This document shows positions 47,957-58,293 of a stretch of DNA of 64,000 bases, piece after piece. The notes beneath the pieces were generated by a model. It did no database searches and was not told the origin of the DNA. It worked only from the letters and a program-made list of their open reading frames with translations. The stretch's first letter is position 1. Each line of letters starts with the position of its first letter. The stretch lies in assembly GCA_037176725.1 (NCBI GenBank), contig JAZBRS010000023.1, positions 24,423,001-24,487,000 on the forward strand. Direction: 5' to 3'. Origin of the DNA: Posidonia oceanica (lineage: Eukaryota > Streptophyta > Magnoliopsida > Alismatales > Posidoniaceae). A program made the translations under genes and the position numbers.

Positions 47957-50900
47957 TGTAGACACCCCATTTTGACTGCCTGGAAGATGGTGGATACTCC
48001 TACAAGCTCGCTTGGATCTCGGGATGACTCTCTCTCTCAAACCCACCCTAAGACCACACCCAAAACCTTCCAAAACTCCACCTAAGCCTTCCTAAACCTT
48101 AGCCCACACCTAACCTAAGCCAAAAAACTCCCAAAATAACCTTTAACCTCCTGGGCTCGTTGGACGCTAGCATTGACAGCGTCTTACATTGGACGCGCTC
48201 TGTGCCAGCGTCCAACGAGTCAAGGACTGTAAACCGCCTCCGCCACCTCTGGCTCATCGCCCGTCCTCTCCGCCGTCCTTCCCCACTTACTCACCGTCCC
48301 CTCGGCCACTTACTCACCACTCTTGGCCATCCACTATGCGCCAAGCGGCACTAACTCGGCATGCCACCGCGTCATCTCCTCCCCGGAGGACTTCACGCTC
48401 ACCTTGCCCTCACTACCACCGCCGCCTGCCACGGTGACTTCGGCGACCTCCAAATACGCCACACTTTCTTGCCTGACATCCCTCGTGGCCTCCCCACTCT
48501 CCCCGAGCCCTGCCAAGCCCTGCCAAGACTCCAGCTAACCTCTTCCATTGCCAGACCAACCCAACAAAATAGCCAGAACCCAACACTTCACGCCATCGCC
48601 CAGACCACCACACTGATCCCCTAGAGAATTGAGTGCCTCCCAGATCATGAGCGATCTCCCACGAGTGTTCCTGAGCTTCCAGCCACCTCTCTCGGCCTTC
48701 CCTTGCGCCGAGAAAGCTCACCGGAGTTCCAGGCCACCATCTTCCACGTCGCCGGCCGAGTGCAGACAAGCCTCTGCAAGCCACGACCAGGTAAGCTCTC
48801 GTCTCCCTTAGCTTATACATACATGTGGTAGCATGATAGGGTAGCTTACACACACACACATCCCCTTGGTTGGCCGGAAAGGCCTCGACCACCGCCCGCA
48901 AGGAGGAGGAGTTAGGTGGAGCAATCTACCCACCCATTTCTGGCACCGAGCATATGGACATGCTCTTCGTCACTCACTCTTGCTTCCTAGAAAGTTAGTT
49001 TGGGATTTTTGATCAATTCGGCCACTGATCTTGGCCAGGAAACTTCCTGACCTGTTGGACGCACATTTTGGTGCGTCCAACGTTGGACGTGCCCTGAGGT
49101 AGCGTCCAACAACCTTGCAGGTCTTTTATTTACTTTGCATCATTTTTGCTTCCATGTTGCTATGGTTTGGATGCTTCTCTGTGAGTTTACATTACAAGCT
49201 TCCTTTCATGCTTACAGATGCCATGGTATGTTTAGTATCAAGTTTTGATCCTAGTTTGGATCTATGTTTCATGCTTCTGATTACCATGCTGTTTCCTTAT
49301 GTTGGACGCTGGAGCACACTGCGTCCTATGTTGAATGCTGGTGTGTCCAGCGTCCTATGCCTCTGCTTGTTTACACTTGCTTCCATGCTTGAGTGTTTCT
49401 TTCTTTTGAGTTGTATACATGATCCATGCATGTGTAGTGATGTTTGGGCTCTATGGCTACTATTTTCAAGGTTGCAAGTTCCTTTTTAAGGTTGCATGTT
49501 GGTTTACATGGGTGTATGCTCCCTTATTTCCTTATACATGCTTCTTAAAATGTTTTATTTTAGGATACTTGCTTGATATATGTTGTTTGCCTTGGTCTGG
49601 CCTGTCTTCAGTGACTTAGATGCATGTTTGAGTGGCCTAAGCTTATTTCTCCATGCTTCTGTATGCCTTGGCCTTCCTTTGTGTTGGACGCAGGTACTGC
49701 TGGCGTCCTACATAGAACGCAGCTGGTGCTTGCGTCCTACACACTGGTTGTGTCTTTCCTCATGCATGCTTTGCAAATGCTTTTCTTTTTGGATTTTTAT
49801 GTGATCCATGTGTGCATGCTTAACCCTAGCCCATTTACAGCAACTTAAATATATGCCATGATGTTTTCTCTATCGCTTTGCATGTTGTTTTGCTGTATGC
49901 CTGTTTGCACTACGTTGGACGCAGAGTGCTCTAGCGTCATGTGTTGGACACTGTGCACTCTGGCGTCCAACACTCTGCAATGTTTAAATCTTGTTCATGC
50001 TTGCATCATGCCCCAGATTTCCTTTTTGGCTGCTTACCTTGACTGCCTTACATGATCTACATGTCTACCACTGTCATATTGCATTTGCATTGCATCTACA
50101 TAGCCAGCATGCATGCATCTCTTTTAAAACCAAGGTAGAGCTGTTGGATGCTATGTTCTTCTGCTTCCAATGTTGGACGCAGGCGGTCTCAGCGTCCAAC
50201 GTCCTCTGTCAGTTTAAAAATCATTCTGAGCTTGCATTTGATTTCTGAGCCTTGCGCTTTGGTCTTCTAGCATGGTTTATCTGCCCATAGCTTTTCATTG
50301 CATTAAATCCATGTTTTACCAAGCTCACATGCATGTTTTCTTTGCTGTTTTCCTTCTTTAAGTGTTGGACGCTGTCTGTCTCTACGTCCAACATAGGATG
50401 CAGGTCAATGCTGCGTCCAACACTTACAGTTGGCTGAACACTGTTTTAAAGCGCCAGTTTCGTTTTGCTTGCCGCTTTCTGCATTTTTTTGCCTCCGACA
50501 CATGCCTTGACACCTATGCATGCTGTCGGACCCCTGTTTTCTGTTTTACGCCTTACATCACCTGCTTTCCTGTGGTTTTTCGCTTCGGACTTGTTTTACC
50601 TGATTTCCATCGCATGTCGCTTCGCATCGCAAGGTTTCCATCGCTGTTTTGATTTCTCGCCTGCATTGCATTTAGGGCAGTGATGCTTACTGTCTGGAGT
50701 TCTCACGAACCCAGGTTTGCCCGATTCGGAACACAGGCAGCACTGCTGAGCACATAGGCTACACATTTAATTTCCCATGCATGGCATTCAGGTATTTAGG
50801 CATTAAAGCATTCATAGCATGGCACAACATTCCTTGCCCCCTAGCGTACAGTTAAAGGCAATCATTGCCGAAATTCCTGCAAATGCGAGCGATTAGCCAA

Positions 50901-51220
50901 GAAAGACCGGTTCCTCGGGCGTGTCGGGGGTGACTAACACCTTCCCCGCACGTAACAGGAGTCCTTACCCTTTCTTTGGACCCGTAGTGGCCATTTTGCC
51001 CTCATCCTTGGTACAAGTCAATCATTTTGCATAGCATCGCATTCATCTGCATGTTTTCTATGCTTTCCCCGGTTTTCCTCGTCTCCCGATTGAATAGACT
51101 AGGTGGCGACTCTGTTTTGTCTTATCTTTATTTTCCTCCTTCACTATTATCCATGACACTTCCCTCTTTTGGCCCGATGTCGGTCGATCCGGCGTCAAGG
51201 TATCGGGGATAAGGGTTACA
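47957..51220 (+). repeat. Solo LTR F (3,264 bp, plus orientation)
   Basis: Starts TGTAGACACCCCATTTTGAC and ends GATAAGGGTTACA, with neither PBS nor PPT next to it, so it is a solo LTR. Order: C-rich head (48100-48780), donor-like CAG|GTAAGC (GT at about 48792), a long T-rich zone (48960-50640) containing repeated GTTGGACGC/GCGTCCAAC dyads, the conserved tail AGGGCAGTGATGCTTACTG (about 50674), and GTGTCGGGGGTGACTAACAC (about 50920). The flanks GTCTG (47952-47956) and GCTTG (51221-51225) match imperfectly as target duplications. The open frames here are T-rich or C-rich artefacts. Confidence 0.82.
48159..50425 (+). repeat. Dispersed double-dyad modules (GTTGGACGC .. GCGTCCAAC) in LTR F
   Basis: Seven clusters occur at about 48159-48217, 49054-49110, 49303-49362, 49683-49742, 49914-49976, 50173-50203 and 50361-50423. 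Most contain two consecutive inverted repeats: arm GTTGGACGC, a variable loop, arm GCGTCCAAC or GCGTCCTAT, then the same again. The best is 49054-49081, with perfect 11-bp arms (GTTGGACGCAC/GTGCGTCCAAC) and a 6-nt loop. Between clusters the sequence is T-rich and unrelated. Function is unknown. Confidence 0.85.
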
Positions 51221-53213
51221 GCTTGCCTTTAACTGTATGCCCGTAGGCGATCATGCTATGCATGCCAATTGTATGCTTTGCTTGCTTAAATGCCATTTGA
51301 AAACATGCTATGCTTAGTGAAAACTTACCAAATGTGAGTGATTAGGGCTAAATGCCATGATGCATTGGTAAAGCGATTAAGAGGCTAAAATAGAGTTTAA
51401 TAAGCTAAGTGGATTTTAGACAAAGCGGCAAATGAGGGGCATCTGTCCACTGTCTGGACAGTGAGCCAAGTCGCCGGTCACTCTGGTGACAACACCAGTC
51501 GCCACTTTATGCGGCAACGGCACATGGCGCCTCTCTGAGTGGCGACGACTCCAGTCGCCTGGTGGACAGGTGACAGGACCTACTACTCACCGCTGTAGAC
51601 AGTCGACTTCATCGCCGGCAAAAAGCTAGCTAATCTACTCAAGATAAGAAACCAGATGCATGGCAACACAGAGGGCACATTCAAGATCAAAACGAAACTA
51701 ACATCGCACAGAATGGACGCCCGGACCACGAGATGTGGAAGTCCGAAGTTGGCCGGAGGACTGCCAGAAGCAACCCAACAGTCCCAGACGGCGACCTTTG
51801 GTGCCCATTTTGGCTATGCAAACAACATTGAAAATTCAAAGTAAATATTCACAGAGCAACATGGCATATCAGAGAACATGATCATCCAATAAAACTGGAA
51901 GAAACAAGCTCGGACGGCCTCCTCCACCTCCGTCCCTTTCTCGCCGGAAACAGACGTCCGCCGACCTTAAGGAAGGTCGGCAAGCCACTAAACATTGCTA
52001 CGAGGCTCGAGAAGGGCCAAGGGAAGAAGAGGAAGGTCCAATGATGCAATGCGGGTGGTTAGGACGTTCTCTGGCCAAGCTCAACGACCTGTCGGCCTCA
52101 CACGGCCGGTGACGCCTTTCGCCGGAGAAGAAAACTAAATACGGTGAACTAGCTAGATGACATGCAATTAAACCACCTAGGAAGCAGGAGTAAGGTGCCA
52201 CGAGGGCAGAGGAAGGTTCGCTCACCTGCAGGGGTGCGCGGTTGCGCTCCCTGACGTGGCTCGCCGGAGTTGGAAGTTGTGGAGGTCGTGGCGGCGATGG
52301 AGGAAGCGGCGGTTGCTCGGCGATGTCGGGACATGCTCGAGGACGTCCGGAGGTGCTTCTCGGTGTGAGAGGAAGGAGATTGAGACGTCGGGCAGAGTTT
52401 TGGGTGGCTCACTGGAGTTCGGGTGGCTCGCCGGAGCTGGGGAAGACGACAGCGTGAGAGGCTCGAGAAGCCTGGGGGAGATTCTGTCGGCATCCGGGGA
52501 AGCTCGGGGATCGCTCAGGAGGACGTGGGTGGCTCTGGTTTGCTCTGGAAGCAAGGGAATTGGCCGGCCGAAGTGGGTGGAAGTCGGCGAAAATGGGTTC
52601 CTCTCCGTGTGTGTGTGTCCACCGTTCTGTTGGGTTGTGAGGAAAGAACGAGGTTTCATTTGGTCAAGGTCATAGGTGGTAGGGCATAGTGTAGGAGGTG
52701 TCAGAGGCATGGGCGAGGGCTCTGGTAGGGGTGGCGCGCACTGTATGGGCGGATGGCATGGGTGCAGGTCATGGCGTGCGACGGTCTGCGTGGGAGAAGG
52801 TTGAACAGGCGAGTCGCCGCACTCGCTGGCGACAACTCAGTCCAGTCGCCGCTGTGAGTGGCAACAGACCGAGTTGCCCCTGCAAGTGGCTACAACAAAG
52901 TCCAGTCGCCAGTGGCGACAACTCAGTCCAGTCGCCGCTGTGAGTGGCGACAGACCGAGTCGCCCCTGCAAGTGGCTACAACAAAGTCCAGTCGCCTGTG
53001 TGACTGGCGACCGGACCCTCCTGTCTCAACAGGGCTTCTAATGGGCCTAAGTTTGTTTCTAATGGACCTAGGTTTGTGTTGGGTGAGAAATGTTGAGGTT
53101 TTGGTTGAGTTTTAGGGTTTGGATGGGGTTTTGGTGGAAAATGGGGTTTTAGGTTTCTGAGCTCGATCCCTGAGTGAAATTCGCCAAATGGCCGTCAAAT
53201 TGGAGTGTCTACA
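51221..53213 (-). repeat. LTR E, head part (minus orientation)
   Basis: The right end, read on the minus strand, is TGTAGACACTCCAATTTGAC, the standard LTR head of this group. The C-rich segment (minus strand, about 52710-52220) is in the expected place. A tandem pair of 86-bp units with GTCGCC dyads lies near the head (52801-53020). An alternative is that 51444-53213 alone is a solo minus LTR: it is TG..CA bounded with imperfect flanks GCATC/GCACC. The exact GCACC/GCACC match at 47565 and 53214 favours one LTR E split by F. A PPT-like GAGGGGCATC then TGT at 51434-51446 on the plus strand is not explained by either model. Confidence 0.65.
52801..53020. repeat. GTCGCC dyad modules in LTR E
   Basis: Two tandem units of about 86 bp (first at 52835, second at 52921) are each built of inverted pairs such as GTCGCC..GGCGAC, GTCGCC..GGCAAC and GTTGCC..GGCTAC with 5-14-nt loops. 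More pairs occur at about 51470-51570. The pattern is that of the modules in LTR G. Confidence 0.8.
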
Positions 53214-55555
53214 GCACCCAACCACTCCTTGGCACACCTTCCCATTCGCACGCCACCGCCTGCACAAGCCAACTCTCTCGCGTTGCCTAGGGAACTGTTC
53301 CGACAGCCTCTAGCATGCGACAGTCGACTTTCGGCGCCCCAACAGCGACCCGACCTTGCCCTGTCACCTCCTGCCCTCGCTCCCGTGTACGCCACCTCTT
53401 GCCCAGTCGGCGTTGGCATACCAAATACCCCCCTCCTTGACCGTTTGAATCCCAACTCTTTTCACTCTAGCACAAGGCGGCCATTTTGAAACACAACGCA
53501 AACCACCTCTCTCGGCCTCTCAAAATAGCGACCCGACTTCCCTCGCATCCCGGAGCCTCTGCCTTCGTATCCCGAAGCTCGACACCACAACCCCAGCCTC
53601 CTCGAGCTTCCAGGCACCCCTGCAGTCGCCTTGCCTTCCGTCGAACCTATCTCTGGCCGACATCCCCCAGCAACCCTGCGCACCCCACACATCTCGTGCC
53701 ACTTCTGGCCTTGTCCACCCACTCCCAGCAGACCTTCTAGCACCTAAACGCCACCGGATACCTGCCGCGACATCCCCTCTGCCTGAGCACGCGCGCCACC
53801 TCCGCCGGCCAACCCAACTCGGGCCAACATTACCGCCTTGCCTCCAACCTTCCGAGCACTGCACCAACGACACCCGAGCATCCTCTAAGCATCCACGAGC
53901 ACGCCCTGACCCCGCCGTGCCACAGCCACTGCCTCCCACATCGCCGCAGCTCAGGCCGCCGGCCACTGCAACCCACCGACGTCGGGAGGCACAATCGTGC
54001 CCCAGCACAGGTGAGCAACACCTCCTCCTCCTTCCTCGGACCTTCCTCGATCTCCCTCGATCCTCTCCGCGCGCTAAGGCGGCGTCCCGCAGCCTGTCGG
54101 TCTTCCCCAAGGCTGGCGAACGTGTGCGTTGCCGGCGAAGAGAGGTGGAGGTGGGGAGAGAGGTCCGGACACCCATTTCTCGTTTTAAATACATATTTGC
54201 TTTCCTTGTTATGCCATCTATCTCTGTGCATGCTTGTTTTCCTATTTTGCTTTGGTTTGCATGATCGAATCGAGCAATGAAGTTCGCTGGTCCGGTAGAC
54301 AAACTGGTGCGCATAATACCTGCACGTATTACCTACACATTTTTGCCAGTAGCCAGACCAGCTTAAACAGAGCATTTCCCGATGACTCGCATTTGGTTTT
54401 TAGCATTTGATCTTGCACAAGGCATGGCCACACACTCTTGCATGTTTTGCATCGTCGGTGGCGTGTGGTGTGGCGACGAAGCCCGACACTTAGCAATCTC
54501 AGGCCGGACTTTGAGCCGATATACCTCGCGACGCTTGCATCCATTTTTTAAACTAATTGCATGATTTTGATCCTGGATATGCCCTCTAGCATTCCATAGC
54601 ATTAGTCGCATTTCTCGCATCGTTTGCATAGCATTTCCATAGCGATGAAGTTCACTGTCTGAACTGACAAACTACTGCGCGTAATAGTTGTGCATATTGC
54701 CTGCGTGTTTTTTGTCAGTATACAAACTGTTCAAGACAGAGCGCTTTCCTTTGACCCGCACATGGTTTTCTGCATCTAGCTAGTTGTTGTGCATGCCCTT
54801 GCATCCATGCATGTTGCCTGGCCGCTGTTTTTCGGTTTCACGCCTTGCACCACCCATTTTCCCGTGGCTTTTCGCCTCAGAATTGGCTTTCCTCGCATAT
54901 CGCTTCTCGCCTGCATTGCAGTAGGGCAATGATGTTTACTGTCATGAGTCCTTCAGAACCGAGGTACGCCCAGTTCAGGACACTGGCAGCATAGCTGAGC
55001 ACATAGATCGCCTGTTTTGTTTTCCCTCATGCATCATGGCATTAAGCATACATTTAAGCATGTTAAAGCATTCATGGCATTTAAGCATGTTAAAGCATTC
55101 ATGGCATTTAGGCATTTTAAAGCATGCGTTAGGCATTAATTAAGGCATACATCGCCCTCAGGCTTATATTAATGTGAAGCACTGTCGATATTCCCACATA
55201 TGCGAGCGAAAAGCCTAGAAAGACCGCTTCTCGGGTGCATGGGGGTGCCTAACCCCTTCCCCATGTGTAACAGGAGTACTTACCCTTTCTTTGGCCCACA
55301 ATGACCGTTTTGCCCTTATCCATTAACACGAGTCAAACATTACACGCATTTGCATGTTTTTCATGCTTTCTTCGGTTTTCCTCGTCTTCCAATTTAATAG
55401 ACTAGGTGGCGACTCCGATTTGCTTTATCTTTGTTCTATTCACCTTTTCCCGGTGTTTTCGAGTCGAGTGTCCTCCTTCAGATTGCACCGATGCCGTGGT
55501 CGATCACTCTCGAGCCCTCGCCAGTCCGAAAGCCCGCGCGATCACACCAGTTATT
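53214..55555 (+). repeat. 3' LTR of element D, remaining part
   Basis: Resumes with GCACC (copy of 47565-47569). C-rich segment to about 54010, donor-like CAG|GTGAGC near 54010, T-rich zone with two diverged copies of a TTTTGCCAGTA/TTTTTGTCAGTA region (about 54270-54420 and 54640-54790), then the conserved tail: AGGGCAATGATGTTTACTG (about 54923) and GGGGGTGCCTAACCCCTTCC (about 55238). The LTR end near 55555 lacks a clear TACA and is probably truncated by the next remnant. Confidence 0.72.
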
Positions 55556-55595
55556 GATTCAGTGGATGCATGGAACTGAGAAATCAACCTAGAAA

Positions 55596-55652
55596 GATTA
55601 TCCTATTTTTGTAAAGAGGTATCCATATTTTATCCTTGAGGACAAGGATTGA
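55596..55652 (+). pseudogene. C-terminal remnant of a Ty3/gypsy (chromovirus-like) pol
   Basis: The 18-codon stretch translates to a sequence ending YPYFILEDKD and then a stop. It resembles the FPxFxLEDKV-type C-terminus common in plant chromovirus pol proteins. It is followed by a purine run (AGAAAGAGGGAA, 55657-55668) and an LTR-like start. The remainder of the element is missing. The assignment rests on a short motif. Confidence 0.5.
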
Positions 55653-55669
55653 TTCAGAAAGAGGGAATT

Positions 55670-55846
55670 TGTTAAAACTATTTGTATTTTGAATACTCAG
55701 GATGGGACCATTGGGCATGAGAAATGTTAGCTGGTTAGTTGGCGATTGGATTGTTACGGGATAACAGAATTTTGTTACTTGTCATTATCAAGTTGTTAGG
55801 AGAAGTCATTGACTTGTTGACTCCTACATATTCTCTTGTTGTAGCA
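55670..55846 (+). repeat. Short LTR-like segment flanked by PPT-like and PBS-like sequences
   Basis: Starts TGTTAAAAC directly after the purine run AGAAAGAGGGAAT and ends TTGTTGTAGCA. Six bases later comes TGGTATCAGA, the standard tRNA-Met primer site of many plant elements. A PPT on the left and a PBS on the right of one LTR would arise from tandem elements sharing an LTR. The LTR is only 177 bp, so the ends are tentative. Confidence 0.45.
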
Positions 55847-55852
55847 TTGGAA

Positions 55853-55870
55853 TGGTATCAGATATCATGG
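55853..55870 (+). promoter_or_regulatory. PBS-like site, tRNA-iMet type
   Basis: TGGTATCAGATATCATGG matches the usual initiator-Met primer site TGGTATCAGAGC over the first ten bases. It follows the LTR-like segment after a 6-bp spacer. Nothing of the following interior survives: an unrelated LTR-like start (TGTAAGACCC) begins at 55880. Confidence 0.45.
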
Positions 55871-55879
55871 CTTTGGTTC

Positions 55880-56571
55880 TGTAAGACCCAGATTTTTAGG
55901 TGGCATTTTAGGCTAGATATTTAATCTGAAATCTGTGGGTGTTAGACGCTGGAAATGCTGCGTCTTATGTTAGACGCAAGAAATCCCGCGTCCAACACCT
56001 GGAATGTGGATTTTCTGGCCTCAGGGTGTTAGACGCTAGTGGACTTGCGTATTAAGTTAGACACAAGAAACCCTACGTTCAACACCTGTGTGTCGGTGCT
56101 CCTGGATTTCTGAGTGTAAGATGTAGAATGTGGTGCGTCTTATGTAAGACGCATGGACAGATAGCGTCTATCACTCTAAGTGCACTAGCTATCTATATAA
56201 GGAGTAAGTCAGTGGCTCCTTGGGGGTATTTTCTTCCCCACTTCCTCCCTTTCTTCTCCGGCGGCATGGGGGGTGTTCTCCGGCGATCGTTGAGTGCCTA
56301 AGAGCTTGGGAGAGAGAGAGAGAGGTATGTATAGGCCTTGGTATCCTTTCTCCTCTTTCTTCCCTTTTTTTCTTGGTTCCACACACTGATTTCAGGGTGT
56401 TGCTACTGCGAGGGTTGCTGTGGGCTTGGCGGATGGCCAGAGGAGGTTTGGGATATGGTTGGGAGCTTGCGGGGAGCCTTGGATTGCAGTGGAGCTCGTT
56501 GTGTTGGCTCGCTTCTTGGGTGCAAGGTACACGCCCATTTAGAGATTTATTTGCATGTTTAATGAGGTAGT
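55880..56571 (+). repeat. LTR-like fragment with TATA box and dyad modules
   Basis: Begins TGTAAGACCCAGATTTTT, a start common in plant gypsy LTRs, and is cut at 56571 by element G. Three modules of about 70-80 bp at 55927-56175 carry inverted pairs GTTAGACGC/GCGTCTTAT and GTTAGACGC/GCGTCCAAC, like those in LTR F. TATATAA at 56194-56200 is followed by a C-rich then T-rich stretch with a donor-like AG|GTATGT at about 56325. No protein is recognised. Confidence 0.5.
56194..56200 (+). promoter_or_regulatory. Putative TATA box
   Basis: CTATATAAGG lies just downstream of the third dyad module, with a pyrimidine-rich stretch 30-60 bp further on. This is the layout of an LTR promoter at the U3/R border. 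Confidence 0.45.
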
Positions 56572-56924
56572 TGTAGATATCCTATTTTCGCATTTCTGAG
56601 AGTTCTTTTAAGGGTAGAAACCTTGAGGCGCCCCAAATCTCAGGCTTAAGTTTGACAACACATCTTCCAGATACTCTTTGACTTCTTTAAAGCATCACTA
56701 GACCCTACCTAGACTCAGGTTGTTGGCTGTGGCAGAGCTAACTCGCTCGGGCTCAGAACAAGTCCAAGTACCCTAGGTATCCTTCACTTCAACTCGGATT
56801 TAAAATTAGATTTGGGTTAATGGAGATGCTTCCTTGATTTCATAGGCTATCTGTAGTTTCCCAGCCTCCCATCTTGTTTCCTCTGGCAAAAATCCAGGAA
56901 AAGAGCTAAAAACGACCTAGGCAA

Positions 56925-57405
56925 GTTAGTAGCCACCTGGGGAGGTGACTCACATAGTAGCCACCTAAGGCAGCGACTATAACTATCTCCCATTTCCCAG
57001 TCGACTACACTAGCAGCCAGCCGAGGAGGCGGCTCAGTCAGAAGCCATCTCAGGAGGCGACCCATGTGGACATCAACTAGATAGGCGACTGGGCGATCAT
57101 GGGCAACGGTTGCGCCCCACTATCCCCTCAACTCTCAGGCGCCAGCTCATTAGGCAATTGAACGGTTGCGGAACCGCCTCGGTCTTCCCATGATTTTTGA
57201 CCATCAGGCGTCACTCAATGCAGCGACTAACGATCGTGGCTCCTTTCGAACCGCTTTTCCACAGTTATTTCCCACTCCCCCCTCGACCGTCAGGCGCCAG
57301 CTTATGCGGCGACTAAAAGTCGTGGCCTCGTTCTCGAATCGTCCCCCACTTTGACCAAGCGGTTGCTAGATTTAGGCGCCACCCCAACCGGCGACTCAAA
57401 CTAAC
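56925..57405 (+). repeat. About ten 25-bp dyad modules (GCGCC .. GGCGAC type) in U3 of LTR G
   Basis: Examples are GTAGCCACCT..AGGTGACTCA (56930), GCAGCCAGCC..AGGCGGCTCA (57013), GAAGCCATCT..AGGCGACCCA (57041), GGCGCCAGCTC..AGGCAATTG (57137), GGCGTCACTC..CAGCGACTAA (57206), GGCGCCAGCTT..CGGCGACTAA (57293) and GGCGCCACCC..CGGCGACTCA (57374). Stems are conserved, the middle 5-8 bases vary, and the surrounding sequence is unrelated. Further copies occur in the leader (58375-58440, 59140-59225). Confidence 0.82.
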
Positions 57406-57458
57406 TGCCTTTTTTCTAGAATTTTCTGAACTCCAACCGTCCCTACACCACTAGAGTC

Positions 57459-57466
57459 TATAAATA
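57459..57466 (+). promoter_or_regulatory. Putative TATA box of LTR G
   Basis: TATAAATA within GAGTCTATAAATAGACCCCC, about 890 bp into the LTR and just downstream of the dyad modules. The flanking TCTA..TAGA is itself palindromic. This is a likely start of transcription about 30 bp downstream. Confidence 0.6.
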
Positions 57467-57815
57467 GACCCCCTAGGCTGGTAGTTTGAGGGTCGGAATT
57501 TTTGAGAGAGAAATCCCTCCAGAAAGGAACTTCCAAAAAGAGACAGAGCCCTGTCAGTTGTGAGCCACCTTCAGAGAGCTAGTTTTCCAATCCAGAAATA
57601 CTATCTCCTCTCCCCAATAAGCCACCAACCTGAGCTTTTACCTCCAATTCAGGAATCCTCAGCTACGCTGGAGCTCCGACCGTGCTTCCTTCCAACCTCC
57701 TTGCACACAGCATAAGGGTGAAAGGGAGTATCTTCTTCCAATCTAGCTTCTCACTACATCTCTTTACATTCCTTAGCATAGAATCATAGCATATGCATAC
57801 GGGGAACAACCCCAG

Positions 57816-57906
57816 GTCAGTATTTATTTTCTTTTAGTCATGTCGTTTCATTCACCTCTATTACTGATACTACACCGAAGCTAATCTATGTTGTTTTGTT
57901 TTGAAG
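57816..57906 (+). other. Candidate 91-bp intron in LTR G leader
   Basis: CCCAG|GTCAGT is followed by a T-rich 80-bp stretch and TTGTTTTGTTTTGAAG|GA. This would be a small plant-type intron in the transcript leader. It is one of several donor-like sites at comparable places in the LTRs of this window. There is no transcript evidence. Confidence 0.3.
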
Positions 57907-58113
57907 GAAAGGAAGGAACTCACGCAGCACGAGGAAGCCGCTAGACGACACCCTACCGTCGATCTAGTGGTCCGAGGACCCGCATCATCATAATCTCCCC
58001 CCAGGTGTCTTGTCTGCCTAGAGACGAGTGGCGATCACAACAAAGGCTGTCGACGTCGTGGAAGCGCTGACATCTCCTTAAACACCCCCCCAATTCCACA
58101 TCTACAAATTAAG

Positions 58114-58131
58114 TGGCAATCACGGTGGGAC
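58114..58131 (+). promoter_or_regulatory. Degenerate primer-binding site of element G, tRNA-Arg type
   Basis: TGGCAATCACGGTGGGAC differs at four positions (three transitions) from the complement of the 3' end of a plant tRNA-Arg with the CCG anticodon (TGGCGACCACAGTGGGAG). It starts 7 bp after the presumed LTR end. A second, poorer candidate is TGGCGATCAC at about 58028. Confidence 0.55.
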
Positions 58132-58293
58132 TCGGCTTTAGCCAACCCCCGTGCTACGTGAGTCAATTCCTCCCCTTCTTTCCATTATCCTCATAGATTT
58201 AGGAGTAGTTTTTTAGGTTCGGATAATCGTGCGCTTAGGTTTTCACGATATTTCGAACCTTTTCCGTTTTTTCTCTCCTTCTGTTTCTGACGT

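Larger units (their letters stand above)
56572..58106 (+). repeat. 5' LTR of element G (about 1,535 bp)
   Basis: Starts TGTAGATATCCTATTTTCGC, a diverged form of the TGTAGACACCCCATTTTG head, and ends CACATCTACA, followed after 7 bp by the PBS. U3 carries about ten dyad modules (56925-57405). TATAAATA is at 57459. Downstream is an exon-like region with a candidate short intron (57816-57906). No second LTR is in the window, so the ends rest on motif and PBS position only. Confidence 0.68.

Noticed and set aside
49115..49489. Hydrophobic 124-codon frame resembling a membrane protein
   Set aside because: T-rich LTR/intron-like sequence gives Phe/Leu/Cys-rich translations on the plus strand. It contains the dyad modules and has no conserved counterpart.
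48159..50425. CRISPR-like array (repeats with unique spacers)
   Set aside because: The repeated units are short palindromes at irregular spacing in plant LTR sequence. There is no direct repeat of constant length, no leader and no cas gene.
53520..54314. 264-codon minus-strand frame in LTR D, with Arg/Gly-rich translation
   Set aside because: Antisense to the C-rich LTR segment. Composition explains the open frame, and it has no homologous frame in the other LTRs.
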